This document shows positions 32,639-41,672 of a stretch of DNA of 64,000 nt, piece by piece. The notes under the pieces were generated by a model. The model had not been told where the DNA came from and did no database searches. It saw nothing but the letters and a program-made list of their open reading frames with translations. This stretch comes from Nitrososphaerota archaeon. GTDB lineage: Archaea; Thermoproteota; Nitrososphaeria; Nitrososphaerales; Nitrosopumilaceae. The position numbers and the translations under genes are program-made. How positions within the stretch are numbered: the stretch's first letter is position 1; each line of letters starts with the position of its first letter. The DNA lies in contig JAGWFS010000001.1 of the NCBI GenBank assembly GCA_028867785.1, positions 267,488 to 331,487 of the forward strand. Reading direction: 5' to 3'.

Positions 32639-35110
32639 TTATTTTTGCCCCTCCCTCATGATCCTTTTTCTTCGCATTCTTGCATATGCAAGTACAATTG
32701 CCACAGCTATAGCTGCAATCGGAATGACAATGTAGTTGGAATCTCCATTTGTGACTTGCGCGGGCGGGTTAATATTCTCAACCGGAATTATGTTCACTTC
32801 CCGGGTCGCAAGAAAACTGGTGTCAAACATATCAGGTCTGTATGCGTCGTTTGAGACGGTAAACACTTTGAGATCATTTGCTCCGTTTGTAAAGTTACTA
32901 GTTTTTTCTGCAGGAACAGTGATGATAAAGCTTCCATTGCCAGAATTTTGGACTCCATGATATACAATCTGACCCCGTGCATTGATAAAATAATAATACA
33001 CATCAGAGTTAGAGGTTGCCAATGCCGGAATATCAAGCTCCTTTCCCATAGTTACATCAGTCGGTACGTCTATCTTCTCCATTTTTGGAAGATGCACCTG
33101 CTCAAATTTCTTCCAATATCCTGCTCCAAACGGATATGTCGAATCATTAAATGATTTTATTAGAATCGTTCTTGCTTCTGGGAGATAACTGTCAAGGTAA
33201 AACGGGCCATTACTTATCATTGCATTTCCATGCCTGTCTATCCACGATATGGTGGAATTGTATCTCAAATCACAGTAACTAGGATCAACGAGTCCGGCCA
33301 ATGCCACAGGCACTTTATTATCTTTTTCAAACTCTTGAAGGTTTGATTTCATTATCTGCGCGTCTTTTGGAACTATGAGTGATAGCCAGTCAATATTTTT
33401 GCTTATTGCGTCAGATCTTGAAAATGCGAGCTTGCCGTCTGTGACGGATTTTTCCATGGCGTACATTATTCCCCATGGCATGTCGGGCCAGACTTGGGCT
33501 GAATCTGCAATCTCGTTTTCATCAAAATGCCAATAATCCTGGTACACTTCAATTGTATCATTATCAATAACTCGTATTCCTATCAACGTCTTTGCAGCTT
33601 GATTTGCCTTTGGGGAGTATTCAGAGTCAAATGTTTTTGTTTGGGACGCTTGGTCTGCACCCCATTGATATAGAAAATAAATTCCATACAGGACATCATT
33701 CATGTCCATCGGTCTACCATTATGCCAATTACTAAATTTCATATGAAATGTCACCTTGCTGGTTGACTTGACACCAAGCCCGACCTGAACCCATTTTTGT
33801 TGTTGTGGATCCCATCTGATGGCATCACTTGGAACATCAAGTTTTCCCAGGGGGCCCGCAGTCTTGACCTGCCACTCTGTTCTTATCGGAATTGTTATTC
33901 CCGTGTATGGATTTTTAAAATCACCTGGATCAACGACAGAAGACGATATCTCTTGGCTGTAAGAGTCTGTAAATCCAGCTATTGGGTTCCACGCACCCTG
34001 GTAAATCTGACCCACGCCAATTTTTAATGTATCAGAGCCATCCCGCGAGTTGATTGGCGTGAATCTGCTCGTAATGCCGGCGCCAAAGTCATTGATTATT
34101 CCCTGTACTTTCTTGTTGGCAACGCGTTGGTCTACCTGAGCTGCAAGAAATATTCTCACCGATTCCCGCATTCCTTGTTCCACTCCTTTGTTTAGCAATT
34201 CGGCCCGGGTTTCAGACGAAGTAAAGTTGCCTACAAAAATTGCCTGGGATATAGAATCAAGTGTGGAATTTTTATAATTCCAATACGCAGGATTGTTAAA
34301 GCCAGGCATGTTTGAAAACCATGGAGCGTACATCTGGGCAAGTATTACAGAGTCGTATCTTACAAATCCTCCAATGGTATATCCTTCCGTATAGATATTC
34401 CACTGCATGTCTGCCGGATTTGAGCCATATACTACGGAAAACGCCTTTGACAAGTCTCCATAGTCTGTTTTCACCACGAATCCAATTTTTTGCAATTGAG
34501 AGGAAAGGATTTCCCCTATTGATTTTCTTATCTGATCATCATTTCGGATAAATATCGTAATCTCTATTGGTTTTGATTTATAGTACCACTTGCCATCAAT
34601 TTTCTGCGCGCCAGCTTTTGTCAGTCCATCAGAGATCATTTGTTCTGCAAGCACAGGATTATACTGAAAGTCAAACGATTGAAGTGTTCCCAGAATCAAA
34701 AGATAGTCGGGATCGTATGGCTTGTATGCAGATATCATTTGCGAACCATATCCGTTTAGTATCTCATCTACAATCATGTTTCGGTCAACCAAATAGTTTA
34801 GTGCGTAGCGCACTTCCCTAATTGAAAACGGATTGAATTTTTCAGACGGGGCCGGGTTTACAAGAAGACTGTATTCTGTACCGGTTGACTGGAATACGTT
34901 TAGATCCTGCCGCAATTGCGAATCAATCCGACCCGATGGAATTGCAGGATAGTAAATGTCTAGATTTCCATTTTTTACTTCTTCGATAGCAGTGTTTGCG
35001 TTAGAATATTGTGTGAATTCTACCTTGTCCACATAAGTCCCCTTTTCTCCAAAAGAAACTTTTGATCCTAAAATGAAGAGTGCTAGTACAACAACTAGCA
35101 ATAATTTCAT
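32639..35110 (-). CDS. Extracellular solute-binding protein, family 5 (peptide type)
   Basis: 823 residues: signal sequence (LLLVVVLALFILGSKVSF), SBP family 5 body (REVRYALNYLVDRNMIVDEI is typical) and a C-terminal membrane anchor (YIVIPIAAIAVAIVLAYA) with a basic stop. Longer than most family members because of an added C-terminal beta domain (about 660-780). TATA-like GTTATATACGG lies upstream near 35130. First gene of the three-gene transporter operon. Confidence 0.9.
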   Translation of the reverse strand: MKLLLVVVLALFILGSKVSFGEKGTYVDKVEFTQYSNANTAIEEVKNGNLDIYYPAIPSGRIDSQLRQDLNVFQSTGTEYSLLVNPAPSEKFNPFSIREVRYALNYLVDRNMIVDEILNGYGSQMISAYKPYDPDYLLILGTLQSFDFQYNPVLAEQMISDGLTKAGAQKIDGKWYYKSKPIEITIFIRNDDQIRKSIGEILSSQLQKIGFVVKTDYGDLSKAFSVVYGSNPADMQWNIYTEGYTIGGFVRYDSVILAQMYAPWFSNMPGFNNPAYWNYKNSTLDSISQAIFVGNFTSSETRAELLNKGVEQGMRESVRIFLAAQVDQRVANKKVQGIINDFGAGITSRFTPINSRDGSDTLKIGVGQIYQGAWNPIAGFTDSYSQEISSSVVDPGDFKNPYTGITIPIRTEWQVKTAGPLGKLDVPSDAIRWDPQQQKWVQVGLGVKSTSKVTFHMKFSNWHNGRPMDMNDVLYGIYFLYQWGADQASQTKTFDSEYSPKANQAAKTLIGIRVIDNDTIEVYQDYWHFDENEIADSAQVWPDMPWGIMYAMEKSVTDGKLAFSRSDAISKNIDWLSLIVPKDAQIMKSNLQEFEKDNKVPVALAGLVDPSYCDLRYNSTISWIDRHGNAMISNGPFYLDSYLPEARTILIKSFNDSTYPFGAGYWKKFEQVHLPKMEKIDVPTDVTMGKELDIPALATSNSDVYYYFINARGQIVYHGVQNSGNGSFIITVPAEKTSNFTNGANDLKVFTVSNDAYRPDMFDTSFLATREVNIIPVENINPPAQVTNGDSNYIVIPIAAIAVAIVLAYARMRRKRIMREGQK

Positions 35111-35269
35111 AATTTGCTTTGATGTAAACCGTATATAACCATGGCCTATACATCTTGGAGAACTAGGAAAATAAAATGCAAAAACAAAGCTCTTGCAGCA
35201 ATTATTATCAGAGCCTGATCTTTATGTACAATAATTAGCATTTTATAAACAGAAGATGAACGCCTCCCG

Positions 35270-35890
35270 TTGAATCTGCAGACGCTTGTAAGAGCAATAC
35301 AGGGGATAATTCCTGGAGGGATGTCTGTAACAGATTTTTCAATGGCAACGCAGACAAATGAAGATACCGCAGTAAAAATTCTGGATAACCTGATGCAGAA
35401 CGGGATAGGTACGTATGAAGACAGCCTGATCCGATTTGAGGAGCAGGACAGGTTGAAGACGAGCATACTTGCAATCACCATGGGGGCTCCAATTGACGAA
35501 GTCTCCAGATTTCTCAAATGGCAGGATTTTGAATCCCTTGCAGCTGAGATACTTGAAAGTAGGGATTTTGAGACTACCCGCAATGTCATATTTACAAAAC
35601 CCAGAATGCAGATCGACGTCATTGGTATAAAATCAGGGATAGCGGTTTTGATAGACTGCAAACACTGGAACAAGATGAGCCAATCTGCCCTAGAGCAAGC
35701 TGTCAAAAAACAGGTGGAACGCACCAGACATTTCGTATCAAAGGAAAAGGTCCAGGCAGCCATACCTGCCATTGTTACGCTATACCAGCATGAAACCAGA
35801 TTCATTGAACGGATACCCGTAATTCCCATACATCAGCTAGATGCGTTTTGCGAGGAATTCTACGACAACATGGAAGGGTTTTACACTTGA
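35270..35890 (+). CDS. Mrr-like restriction-endonuclease-fold protein with winged helix
   Basis: TTG start about 25 bp after a TATA-like TTTTATAAAC, so probably leaderless. Residues 1-85 look like a winged helix. Residues 90-180 have the nuclease core: DFESLAAEIL, then MQIDVIGIKSGIAVLIDCKH (Asp ... Asp-Cys-Lys, the D...DxK of PD-(D/E)xK). Such archaeal proteins may act in DNA repair or restriction. Convergent with DUF2070 by a ten-base overlap. Confidence 0.75.
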   Translation: MNLQTLVRAIQGIIPGGMSVTDFSMATQTNEDTAVKILDNLMQNGIGTYEDSLIRFEEQDRLKTSILAITMGAPIDEVSRFLKWQDFESLAAEILESRDFETTRNVIFTKPRMQIDVIGIKSGIAVLIDCKHWNKMSQSALEQAVKKQVERTRHFVSKEKVQAAIPAIVTLYQHETRFIERIPVIPIHQLDAFCEEFYDNMEGFYT

Positions 35891-37620
35891 AGCATAGTAT
35901 AAAAGAAAAACGCGGTGGTTACCACAAGGAATCCCTGTGTCATGCGCATTGCCCTGTCAAGTGCCTTTGAATAATCTTCAAACTGCTTTGCACCCATGAC
36001 CTTTACGCTGGTTTCGTGCGCAAGTAATTCAAACGACGCGGCAGATACATTTTGTTCTGCTTTTCTGGCAAGTTGTAAAAACCATGATTTGGCATCGTCG
36101 GCTTTTGCAAGGCTCCCAAATTCAAAATACCCATGTTTGTTTCTGGCATTTCTTGACTTGTAATGGGTATCAGAGGTGCAGATCTCAAGCAGGTTACATT
36201 CATTTTTCGTAAAGTAGTTTGCAATTTCTTCTCGCAGGCCATTTACCATGTTGTTGGCATCAGCCCATCCAAGAAAGAATGTCTCGCCACCTATCTTCAT
36301 GCACATGATTGCTATCTTTCCCGGTCCTAGATCGTCTGTCTCAATTTTCAGGTCTGAGGAGTTTGCAAATCCAATCTCAATTGGCATTGCATCTTTTGTT
36401 ATCAGGGTATCCAGGTTTGACTTGGCTGCCTTTAGAAGATCATCTGCGTCCAGTTGTGAAATTTCTTCACCCATTGCATTATGACTGTCAACAATTAGAA
36501 CACGCTCAAATCCGCGATTTTTCCCATATTGTTCAAGCTCTGTCTTTACAGAAGCAGGAACATCCTCCATGCCATGCGGAGATAGAGAAAGAACAAGCAC
36601 GGCGGTCTTGCCAAACAACAATCCTACTGTTCTGGCATTGTTTACTTGAACCGTCACAGGCTTGGTACAGCTAAATCCCTGTTGCACGGTAGAACTTGTC
36701 TGCAGGCTTGCAAGATACTGTTCCACTTGAGATTTTGATGGAAGGTTAAGAGAATGGTCTGACACGCTGTGCATTACCATGGCAGACGAATCCAGGTTCT
36801 TGTAAATCAGATAAGTGATGTTGCTCCCTCCTATAGGATGGAATGGCCCGGGATGAACGTCTGGCAAAACTAGTCTGCAATTGTTATTTTTTGTTTTAAA
36901 CAGAATCTGAAATGTCGAAACCTTTGAGTGCTGCGATCGTTCTTCCATCATTGTTTCCATGTCTGACGGATCATTTCTTGTCAATGCTGCAACATATGCT
37001 TGGAGAAATGTGTGCGTGCGTGAAAGTTTTCCGGTAGCCCTGTCTGTGAGTATTGTCCATCCCGTACCAAGAAAGATGAAAACCAAGCCAAATCCGACCG
37101 CTCTTGGATCAGAGAGCATTTGGAACCAATGGTCCACAGGTACAAATGTCAAGAACATTGCTAGGGGCTGCACCAAACACATGGCCAATGCAGTCTTTAT
37201 TTTTGTCCCAATTACTGATGTGTATATCCCTATTCGAAAACTGGCAAAAAGAAGCATCCCTTCAGCGATGTACACTTCAGACAAGTGCGGTTTTGAAAAG
37301 GCGTAAACAGACAGCAAACCTCCAATTACCGTGACTAGCCAAAGAAGATTCCCAAATGCAGAAATATGCAGAGCTTTCGAGTAATCGGTCTTTAGCAGTT
37401 TAAAATCAACAAATTGAGCTGCAATGAGCACTGCAACTGTTGTTGGTATGCTGATGGCAAGGTCATCTGCCGACTTGAAGTAGTAAAGAGAAGACAAGGA
37501 AACTATTACTGATGCAATAACAATTGAAATTGCAAACGAGGCGTATTGGGAAGACGGAGTGAATGTTGTAAGAGTATACCGTTTGTGTATACGAGATACA
37601 CTGTCAGAGCTATCGGTCAT
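35881..37620 (-). CDS. DUF2070 family membrane protein
   Basis: ATG at 37620 overlaps the Sec61-beta stop (ATGA) and is preferred to a GTG at 37647. The N-terminal 190 residues hold about six membrane segments, followed by a large soluble domain with conserved motifs (VLPDVHPGPFHPIGGSN, DSHNAMGEEISQLD) and a final helix. DUF2070 is an archaeal family of unknown function with motifs suggestive of metal or phosphate chemistry. Confidence 0.85.
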   Translation of the reverse strand: MTDSSDSVSRIHKRYTLTTFTPSSQYASFAISIVIASVIVSLSSLYYFKSADDLAISIPTTVAVLIAAQFVDFKLLKTDYSKALHISAFGNLLWLVTVIGGLLSVYAFSKPHLSEVYIAEGMLLFASFRIGIYTSVIGTKIKTALAMCLVQPLAMFLTFVPVDHWFQMLSDPRAVGFGLVFIFLGTGWTILTDRATGKLSRTHTFLQAYVAALTRNDPSDMETMMEERSQHSKVSTFQILFKTKNNNCRLVLPDVHPGPFHPIGGSNITYLIYKNLDSSAMVMHSVSDHSLNLPSKSQVEQYLASLQTSSTVQQGFSCTKPVTVQVNNARTVGLLFGKTAVLVLSLSPHGMEDVPASVKTELEQYGKNRGFERVLIVDSHNAMGEEISQLDADDLLKAAKSNLDTLITKDAMPIEIGFANSSDLKIETDDLGPGKIAIMCMKIGGETFFLGWADANNMVNGLREEIANYFTKNECNLLEICTSDTHYKSRNARNKHGYFEFGSLAKADDAKSWFLQLARKAEQNVSAASFELLAHETSVKVMGAKQFEDYSKALDRAMRMTQGFLVVTTAFFFYTMLQV

Positions 37621-37781
37621 GGTGAGAAAAATATTTTTAAAATCCACGACATGGCGATAAGTGCACTTGGAATAGCTACTACTATCTCCGGTTTTAGTTT
37701 GTATCCCTTGGTCTCATCTTCAAAGAATCTCAGAAGACCTGCGCTTGATGCGGGCAGTGGTGCAGATTTCTTACTACTCAT
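37617..37781 (-). CDS. Sec61-beta / SecG-like translocon subunit
   Basis: A 54-residue protein read from ATG 37781: Ser/Pro-rich start (MSSKKSAPLPASSAGLLRFF), the conserved FEDETKGYKLKPEIVV and one C-terminal membrane helix (PSALIAMSWILKIFF). This is the classic archaeal Sec61-beta layout. It supports protein export through SecYE. Stop overlaps the DUF2070 start. Confidence 0.92.
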   Translation of the reverse strand: MSSKKSAPLPASSAGLLRFFEDETKGYKLKPEIVVAIPSALIAMSWILKIFFSP

Positions 37782-37820
37782 GATACAATTTTGACGCTTG
37801 TTTAAATAAATACCTTGTGG

Positions 37821-38162
37821 CTATAGATTCTTGAGTCGCTCCTTAAGTGTGATTATATCGTTGATCGACTTGAGGATCTCCTGCTGCTTGACATGATCTT
37901 TCTCACTCTCTAGTTCATCGGTAAGATCTTTTAGTTTTTGATCGAGTTTGTCGTATGGCGTAGAGGAGGTTTCCGTTTTATCTTGTGGTTTTTTTATGTC
38001 TTGTAAAATTTTTTCTTCTCTGGCTTCTTTGCCACAATTTACACAAAGTGCGTTGCCGTCCATCATTACCCGCACACCCTTACAATATGGGCAGGGATCA
38101 CTTACTAGGGTAGCTCCCTTTAGAAGCATCTCCACAGCTTTTTTTGTAAGATCTTTTGACAT
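37821..38162 (-). CDS. SSSCA1/autoantigen p27-family zinc-ribbon protein
   Basis: ATG at 38162 (MSKDLTKKAVEMLLKGATLV) is the family start; an upstream TTG-type extension is not needed. Zinc ribbon C-x2-C-x14-C-x2-C (CPYC...CVNC) is followed by a coiled coil. Conserved in archaea; role unclear. Its promoter lies next to the left end of element 2, 37 bp from the att repeat. Confidence 0.85.
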   Translation of the reverse strand: MSKDLTKKAVEMLLKGATLVSDPCPYCKGVRVMMDGNALCVNCGKEAREEKILQDIKKPQDKTETSSTPYDKLDQKLKDLTDELESEKDHVKQQEILKSINDIITLKERLKNL

Positions 38163-38198
38163 GTTTTGAGTTACTTTATCTGCATAAAAAAAGATACA

Positions 38199-38214
38199 TG
38201 TGAACAAGGCTTAA
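38199..38214 (+). repeat. Left att repeat of element 2 (16 bp)
   Basis: Exact copy of 49766-49781. It lies 37 bp upstream of the SSSCA1-family start. Confidence 0.8.
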
Positions 38215-38258
38215 AGTAATGCAAATCCTACTATGAATAGCCCTAAACTTCCTGCGTA

Positions 38259-38807
38259 TTAACTTTGTATGTTAACTCCAAAAGAAGTCAATATTCGTGG
38301 CACTTCCTTTATAAATTTCACAATCAAAGGCGCGTTCTCAATACATAATTTGACGGCTGAGCCTATGACATCATCAGAAAATTTTAGAGTTTTAATTATT
38401 CCTTTAAACTCCTGAGCCTGAGGACTCGCACTTACTTTATCAAGATGAGGCTGAATTTTCTCCAATGGTGTACCGATCTGCTTTCTATATTCAAAAATCC
38501 CGTCTTCTGTAATAACAATTCCTTCGACCCTGTGTTTCATTTCTTGTAATTTATTCGTCTGCTCTTCTTCCGGCAAATTCAGATTATCTATAACTGGAAC
38601 ATATTCAGATACTTCTCTTGTTGTGTTTTCTATATACTTGGCATCGGTTAATTGTTTTATAGCACTATCAAAATCATTCGACCCTGTCATAGAATCAAAA
38701 GATGCATTACAAAGTTTTTTCAATAAATCTTTTCTAGGAATCGGAACATTCTGATTGTACAAATAAGATAGAATCCATGTAACAACTGAAGTTTTAATAT
38801 CCATCAA
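38259..38807 (-). CDS. Hypothetical winged-helix-like protein (182 aa)
   Basis: N-terminal helices (VVTWILSYLYNQNVPIPRKD, DFDSAIKQLTDAKYIENT) resemble a winged helix; the rest is helical with a final amphipathic segment. No family recognised. First gene inside the left end of element 2. Confidence 0.65.
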   Translation of the reverse strand: MMDIKTSVVTWILSYLYNQNVPIPRKDLLKKLCNASFDSMTGSNDFDSAIKQLTDAKYIENTTREVSEYVPVIDNLNLPEEEQTNKLQEMKHRVEGIVITEDGIFEYRKQIGTPLEKIQPHLDKVSASPQAQEFKGIIKTLKFSDDVIGSAVKLCIENAPLIVKFIKEVPRILTSFGVNIQS

Positions 38808-38872
38808 AATTAAATTGGATATTCAATATATAAACAAAAACCTTTTCTGCCCAGAAATACGAGCTTGGAAAT

Positions 38873-39328
38873 ATGCAAGATAATATCACATTAGCCTCAA
38901 TTTATCGTCTTACCGCTGTAAATTTCTGGGAAAGTGCAAAGAAGCTAGATATGACACTTGAAAAACGTAATGATGGATCTCCTACCAAAGTCACTGCAAT
39001 ACCTTTCTACTTCTTGATTTCTCACGCTGTTGAATTGTTTCTTAAATCAGCATTATTAAAAAGAGGTTTTACTGAAAATGATATTAAAAAGTATGATTAC
39101 CGACACGATCTTGATTCACTTCTGGTAGCATTACAGAAAAAGGATGTAAATGTGTCCCCCGAAACAGTGACTATGATAAATGGTCTTAATGTGCTACACA
39201 AGACTCATGCTCTCAGATATGATGCCCTCCTAAAAAGCGGGAAAAAATTCTGGCCACCTACTCACCTTTTGCTCCAAATGCACGATGAATTGCTCTCATT
39301 GACTAGAATTTCTACTCATAACTCTTAA
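38873..39328 (+). CDS. HEPN-like protein (151 aa)
   Basis: Helical bundle with FLISHAVELFLKSALLKRGF and YRHDLDSLLVAL, the pattern seen in HEPN-type proteins that pair with nucleotidyltransferases or act as RNases. The strict R-x4-6-H catalytic motif is not evident, so activity is doubtful. Divergent from the gene at 38259; that pair may work together. Confidence 0.55.
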   Translation: MQDNITLASIYRLTAVNFWESAKKLDMTLEKRNDGSPTKVTAIPFYFLISHAVELFLKSALLKRGFTENDIKKYDYRHDLDSLLVALQKKDVNVSPETVTMINGLNVLHKTHALRYDALLKSGKKFWPPTHLLLQMHDELLSLTRISTHNS

Positions 39329-39377
39329 TTTTCACTTGCCCAACTTGTTTTTATCTTCGTTCACATCCCAAAATCCG

Positions 39378-39450
39378 GTCTTTCGTCAATTAGCGCAGAC
39401 GTGGAGTAATGTATCTATGGAGCGAGTTGGAGCGTAAGACTGGAAAGACC
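39378..39450. other. Possible structured RNA or operator
   Basis: GGTCTTTC (39378-39385) and GAAAGACC (39443-39450) are perfect inverted arms around GC-richer sequence than the surroundings, between two genes. It could be a small RNA or a transcript end; evidence is weak. Confidence 0.3.
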
Positions 39451-39461
39451 CTCTGCACTAA

Positions 39462-40694
39462 TCATATGCCTCTTAAATGTCTTCTTTCTTTTAATTTCTG
39501 GATATCTTGAGTTTCTTGATAATCGACTTCTGTAGCCAAAGCATCTTGTCTAGGATGGTGTGTCAGTTTTTCCTGTTCGGCTAAATCGCGTTCAGTATCC
39601 GAATTCTTTTTTTTATCCGACCTAATTTTCCCTATTTCGTATATAGTTGCTATTGCTTCTTCATACCTTGCTAACTTTAAAAGACAATCAAGTCTTAGAA
39701 ATAAAGTGTTGATATTATTAGAATCATTTTTTAAAACAATATTAGCAGAGGTTAACAGAACATATGCACTGGCTTCTAATTCTTTGTAGAATTTATCTAA
39801 GTTACTATATAACGGATATAGAAAACACAACTCGTAATTTACATGACTTGTTACAGAACGAACTACTTCGGAATGATAATCTATGCTTGGGTTAGAATAT
39901 TTTTTATTATAGATCTCAATCTTCTCATTCAGATCATTAACTAACTTATTATATTCAGGTATCTTTTCAGAAACTCTCTCTAAAGTTTTTATGATTTCCT
40001 CATTTATCTTATCAATCATCTTACCATATTTCTTAACAAGATATCGTGGGTCGTAGACTTTTTCCCCGCTACCTTTACATATCCAACAAGTTTCATTACG
40101 AGATTCTATTTTGTACTTTGAGTAATGTGGTTGAAAATCAGGACCATTATACATTGGACCCACTCCTATTTTATACGTGGCATTTGCTATGCCTTCACCC
40201 AAGCAATTTTCACATGTAAAACAAGGAAACTTTCTGCCATCAATGAAAACTTTTTCTTCTAATTTTGGTATGGGTTTTAGAATTGAGGGTACAAGTGGTT
40301 CTATTATGGATATAGTTTCTTGTTTATCATTGTTATTACCAAATCGTTTAAAAAATCCTTTAAATCCACTCGGTTTTTGTTCATGTAAACTTTCCTTATT
40401 GTGGGATTCAGCATTTGTAAATCCTGAATTCATGACTAGGTTATACTTGTCATTACTAATGTTATCGTTGAATAAGTCCTTAGGAGTTTTCTTAATCAAT
40501 TTTTTTGCCGTCGTAAGAGTAATAATTTCTTCAAAAACGGTAGGCCTCATAGCCCATAATAGAAAAAACCCTATACTTTGTTTTAGCTGAATTGATTCCA
40601 AATCCTCATTTGTTATTTCGTTACCTTTCATCGCTAAAAAATTCCAAATGTCATCCCACGGTCCGTCAAATACCTGTCTTATCCACTCTTCCAA
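39462..40694 (-). CDS. Protein with DnaJ-type CxxCxGxG knuckles and TPR-like C-terminus (410 aa)
   Basis: Two CxxCxGxG motifs (CENCLGEG and CWICKGSG), about 40 residues apart near residues 162-205, match half of a DnaJ zinc domain. No J-domain is present. The C-terminal 150 residues are helical repeats, TPR-like (NINTLFLRLDCLLKLARYEE). May be a chaperone-like adaptor; function unknown. Confidence 0.65.
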   Translation of the reverse strand: MEEWIRQVFDGPWDDIWNFLAMKGNEITNEDLESIQLKQSIGFFLLWAMRPTVFEEIITLTTAKKLIKKTPKDLFNDNISNDKYNLVMNSGFTNAESHNKESLHEQKPSGFKGFFKRFGNNNDKQETISIIEPLVPSILKPIPKLEEKVFIDGRKFPCFTCENCLGEGIANATYKIGVGPMYNGPDFQPHYSKYKIESRNETCWICKGSGEKVYDPRYLVKKYGKMIDKINEEIIKTLERVSEKIPEYNKLVNDLNEKIEIYNKKYSNPSIDYHSEVVRSVTSHVNYELCFLYPLYSNLDKFYKELEASAYVLLTSANIVLKNDSNNINTLFLRLDCLLKLARYEEAIATIYEIGKIRSDKKKNSDTERDLAEQEKLTHHPRQDALATEVDYQETQDIQKLKERRHLRGI

Positions 40695-40740
40695 ATTTTA
40701 TCATCCTGTAATAACCCTGACTTTTACTAAAACATTCTTA

Positions 40741-41137
40741 GAAACCCCTGCCAAACGACTATCTATAAGACTAGATAAAACCTGACCCACTATGGTTCCT
40801 CATCTGTTCCCTCCTTTCTTTATCCAGCTCGCTAGTTCCATAGGGGTTGAAAGGTTTACCATGTGTATTAGAATAAGAACTAGCTCCTCTCCCCCATATT
40901 ACGGAAGCTATGATGGGACCGACCACTAACCCACTAAAACCTATCAATAATACAGATATGACTAAATCAGCACGTATCCACAAGACTAGAGCTTCTGGAA
41001 TTCCTACGAAGTATCCAACAAATATGAAAAAACCAATCAAATTTCTATATTTTCCCACAAACCACCTCGCCTATCCCTGATTAATAAGCATATTATTCAA
41101 ACTAACATGACATTGAAACCCCTGCCAAACGACTATC
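40741..41137 (+). repeat. 23-bp direct repeat flanking the small membrane gene
   Basis: The unit starting GAAACCCCTGCCAAACGACT (23 bp) occurs at 40741-40763 and 41115-41137. Each copy runs into a short hairpin of different sequence (TATCTA/TAGATA; TCAAC-gaa-GTTGA). A shorter relative (CATTGAAACCC plus hairpin CTCAAC/GTTGAG) lies near 43412-43435. Confidence 0.7.
40771..41058 (-). CDS. Small membrane protein (95 aa)
   Basis: Hydrophobic segments at about 8-27 and 32-58, then a polar Ser/Asn-rich tail. No family recognised. Its start faces the structured RNA candidate, and the shared gap holds AT-rich promoter-like DNA. Confidence 0.6.
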   Translation of the reverse strand: MGKYRNLIGFFIFVGYFVGIPEALVLWIRADLVISVLLIGFSGLVVGPIIASVIWGRGASSYSNTHGKPFNPYGTSELDKERREQMRNHSGSGFI

Positions 41138-41545
41138 AACGAAGTTGAAGGAGTGCGGAGCGAAGCGGAGACCCCTGACGAGCCGACATATATCCGAGCG
41201 AAGCGAGGACGAGCCACCCGAAGGGTGGCGAAGCCCGAACGAGCCTACGTGAGTAGGCGAGTGAGTGGTATATGGAGGGAAGATGAGTAGGGGATGAGTC
41301 TCACTCATCATCCTACGAACCCTGAGCGAAGCGAGGGGCGAAGGCTTGCAGTATCGCAAAGAGGGGTGTCATCGTCAGATGACGGGGTGAATTTGCGAAC
41401 GAAGAGCCAAAGTCTTTCCTCCATATGGCATAGCATCAGGAGCGCAAGCGACGATGCTTAGGTATATGTCGGCGAGTCATAATTATGGGAGCATAGTCTC
41501 AAGAGGGGGTGTCCTGAAGGGACGGGGTGAATTGAGACGGAGCAT
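41113..41545 (+). ncRNA. Large ornate structured RNA candidate (about 430 nt)
   Basis: No convincing ORF covers this. A closing helix TGAC-GA-GCCGACATATA (41176-41192) pairs with TATATGTCGGC-GA-GTCA (41463-41479), including a tandem G-A mismatch. Inside it are 41270-41278/41418-41426 (9 bp), hairpins 41213-41229 (7 bp, GAA loop), 41243-41258 (GTGA loop), 41287-41316, 41320-41338 and 41432-41458 (GCAA loop). Tandem GA pairs recur in several stems. All helices are compatible. GNRA loops and G-A pairs are on the + strand, fixing orientation. A TATA-like ATTAATAAGCATATTATT lies at about 41080-41097. Ends are approximate. Confidence 0.75.
41354..41538 (+). repeat. Two copies of an RNA motif with compensatory changes
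   Basis: Copy A 41354-41398: TCGCAAA/TTTGCGA encloses AGGGG-T-GTCATC/GATGAC-GGGGTGAA. Copy B 41496-41538: GTCTCAA/TTGAGAC encloses AGGGGG-T-GTCC/GGAC-GGGGTGAA. Both helices change sequence yet keep pairing, while the internal-loop bases stay constant. Confidence 0.75.
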
Positions 41546-41606
41546 GTTAACACAATTTCATAAATTCGGTGACAAATAATAAAAACCCGCCCGTTGCAAA
41601 GAAGAC

Positions 41607-41667
41607 GCTCTCAGGGGCACAAGAAGCCTGTGAAACAACGTACGTACGGGGCTTCCAACCTGAGAGC
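41607..41667 (+). other. Nested inverted repeat next to origin-like DNA
   Basis: GCTCTCAGG (41607-41615) pairs with CCTGAGAGC (41659-41667), enclosing GAAGCC (41623-41628) with GGCTTC (41650-41655). Separate from the ornate RNA. Could be a transcript element, a terminator without T-run, or part of an origin. Confidence 0.5.
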
Positions 41668-41672
41668 AGTAA

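Noticed and set aside
30230-35110. Novel transporter because no ATPase gene is adjacent
   Set aside because: Opp/Dpp ATPase genes are often encoded elsewhere; permeases and binding protein are typical.
41102-41359. Leftward 85-residue ORF over the RNA candidate
   Set aside because: Ser/Arg/Pro-rich translation of hairpin sequence; the base-paired structure explains the DNA better.
41102-41560. CRISPR array
   Set aside because: The repeats are short hairpin motifs of different sequence and spacing, with no constant repeat-spacer pattern and no cas genes in the window.
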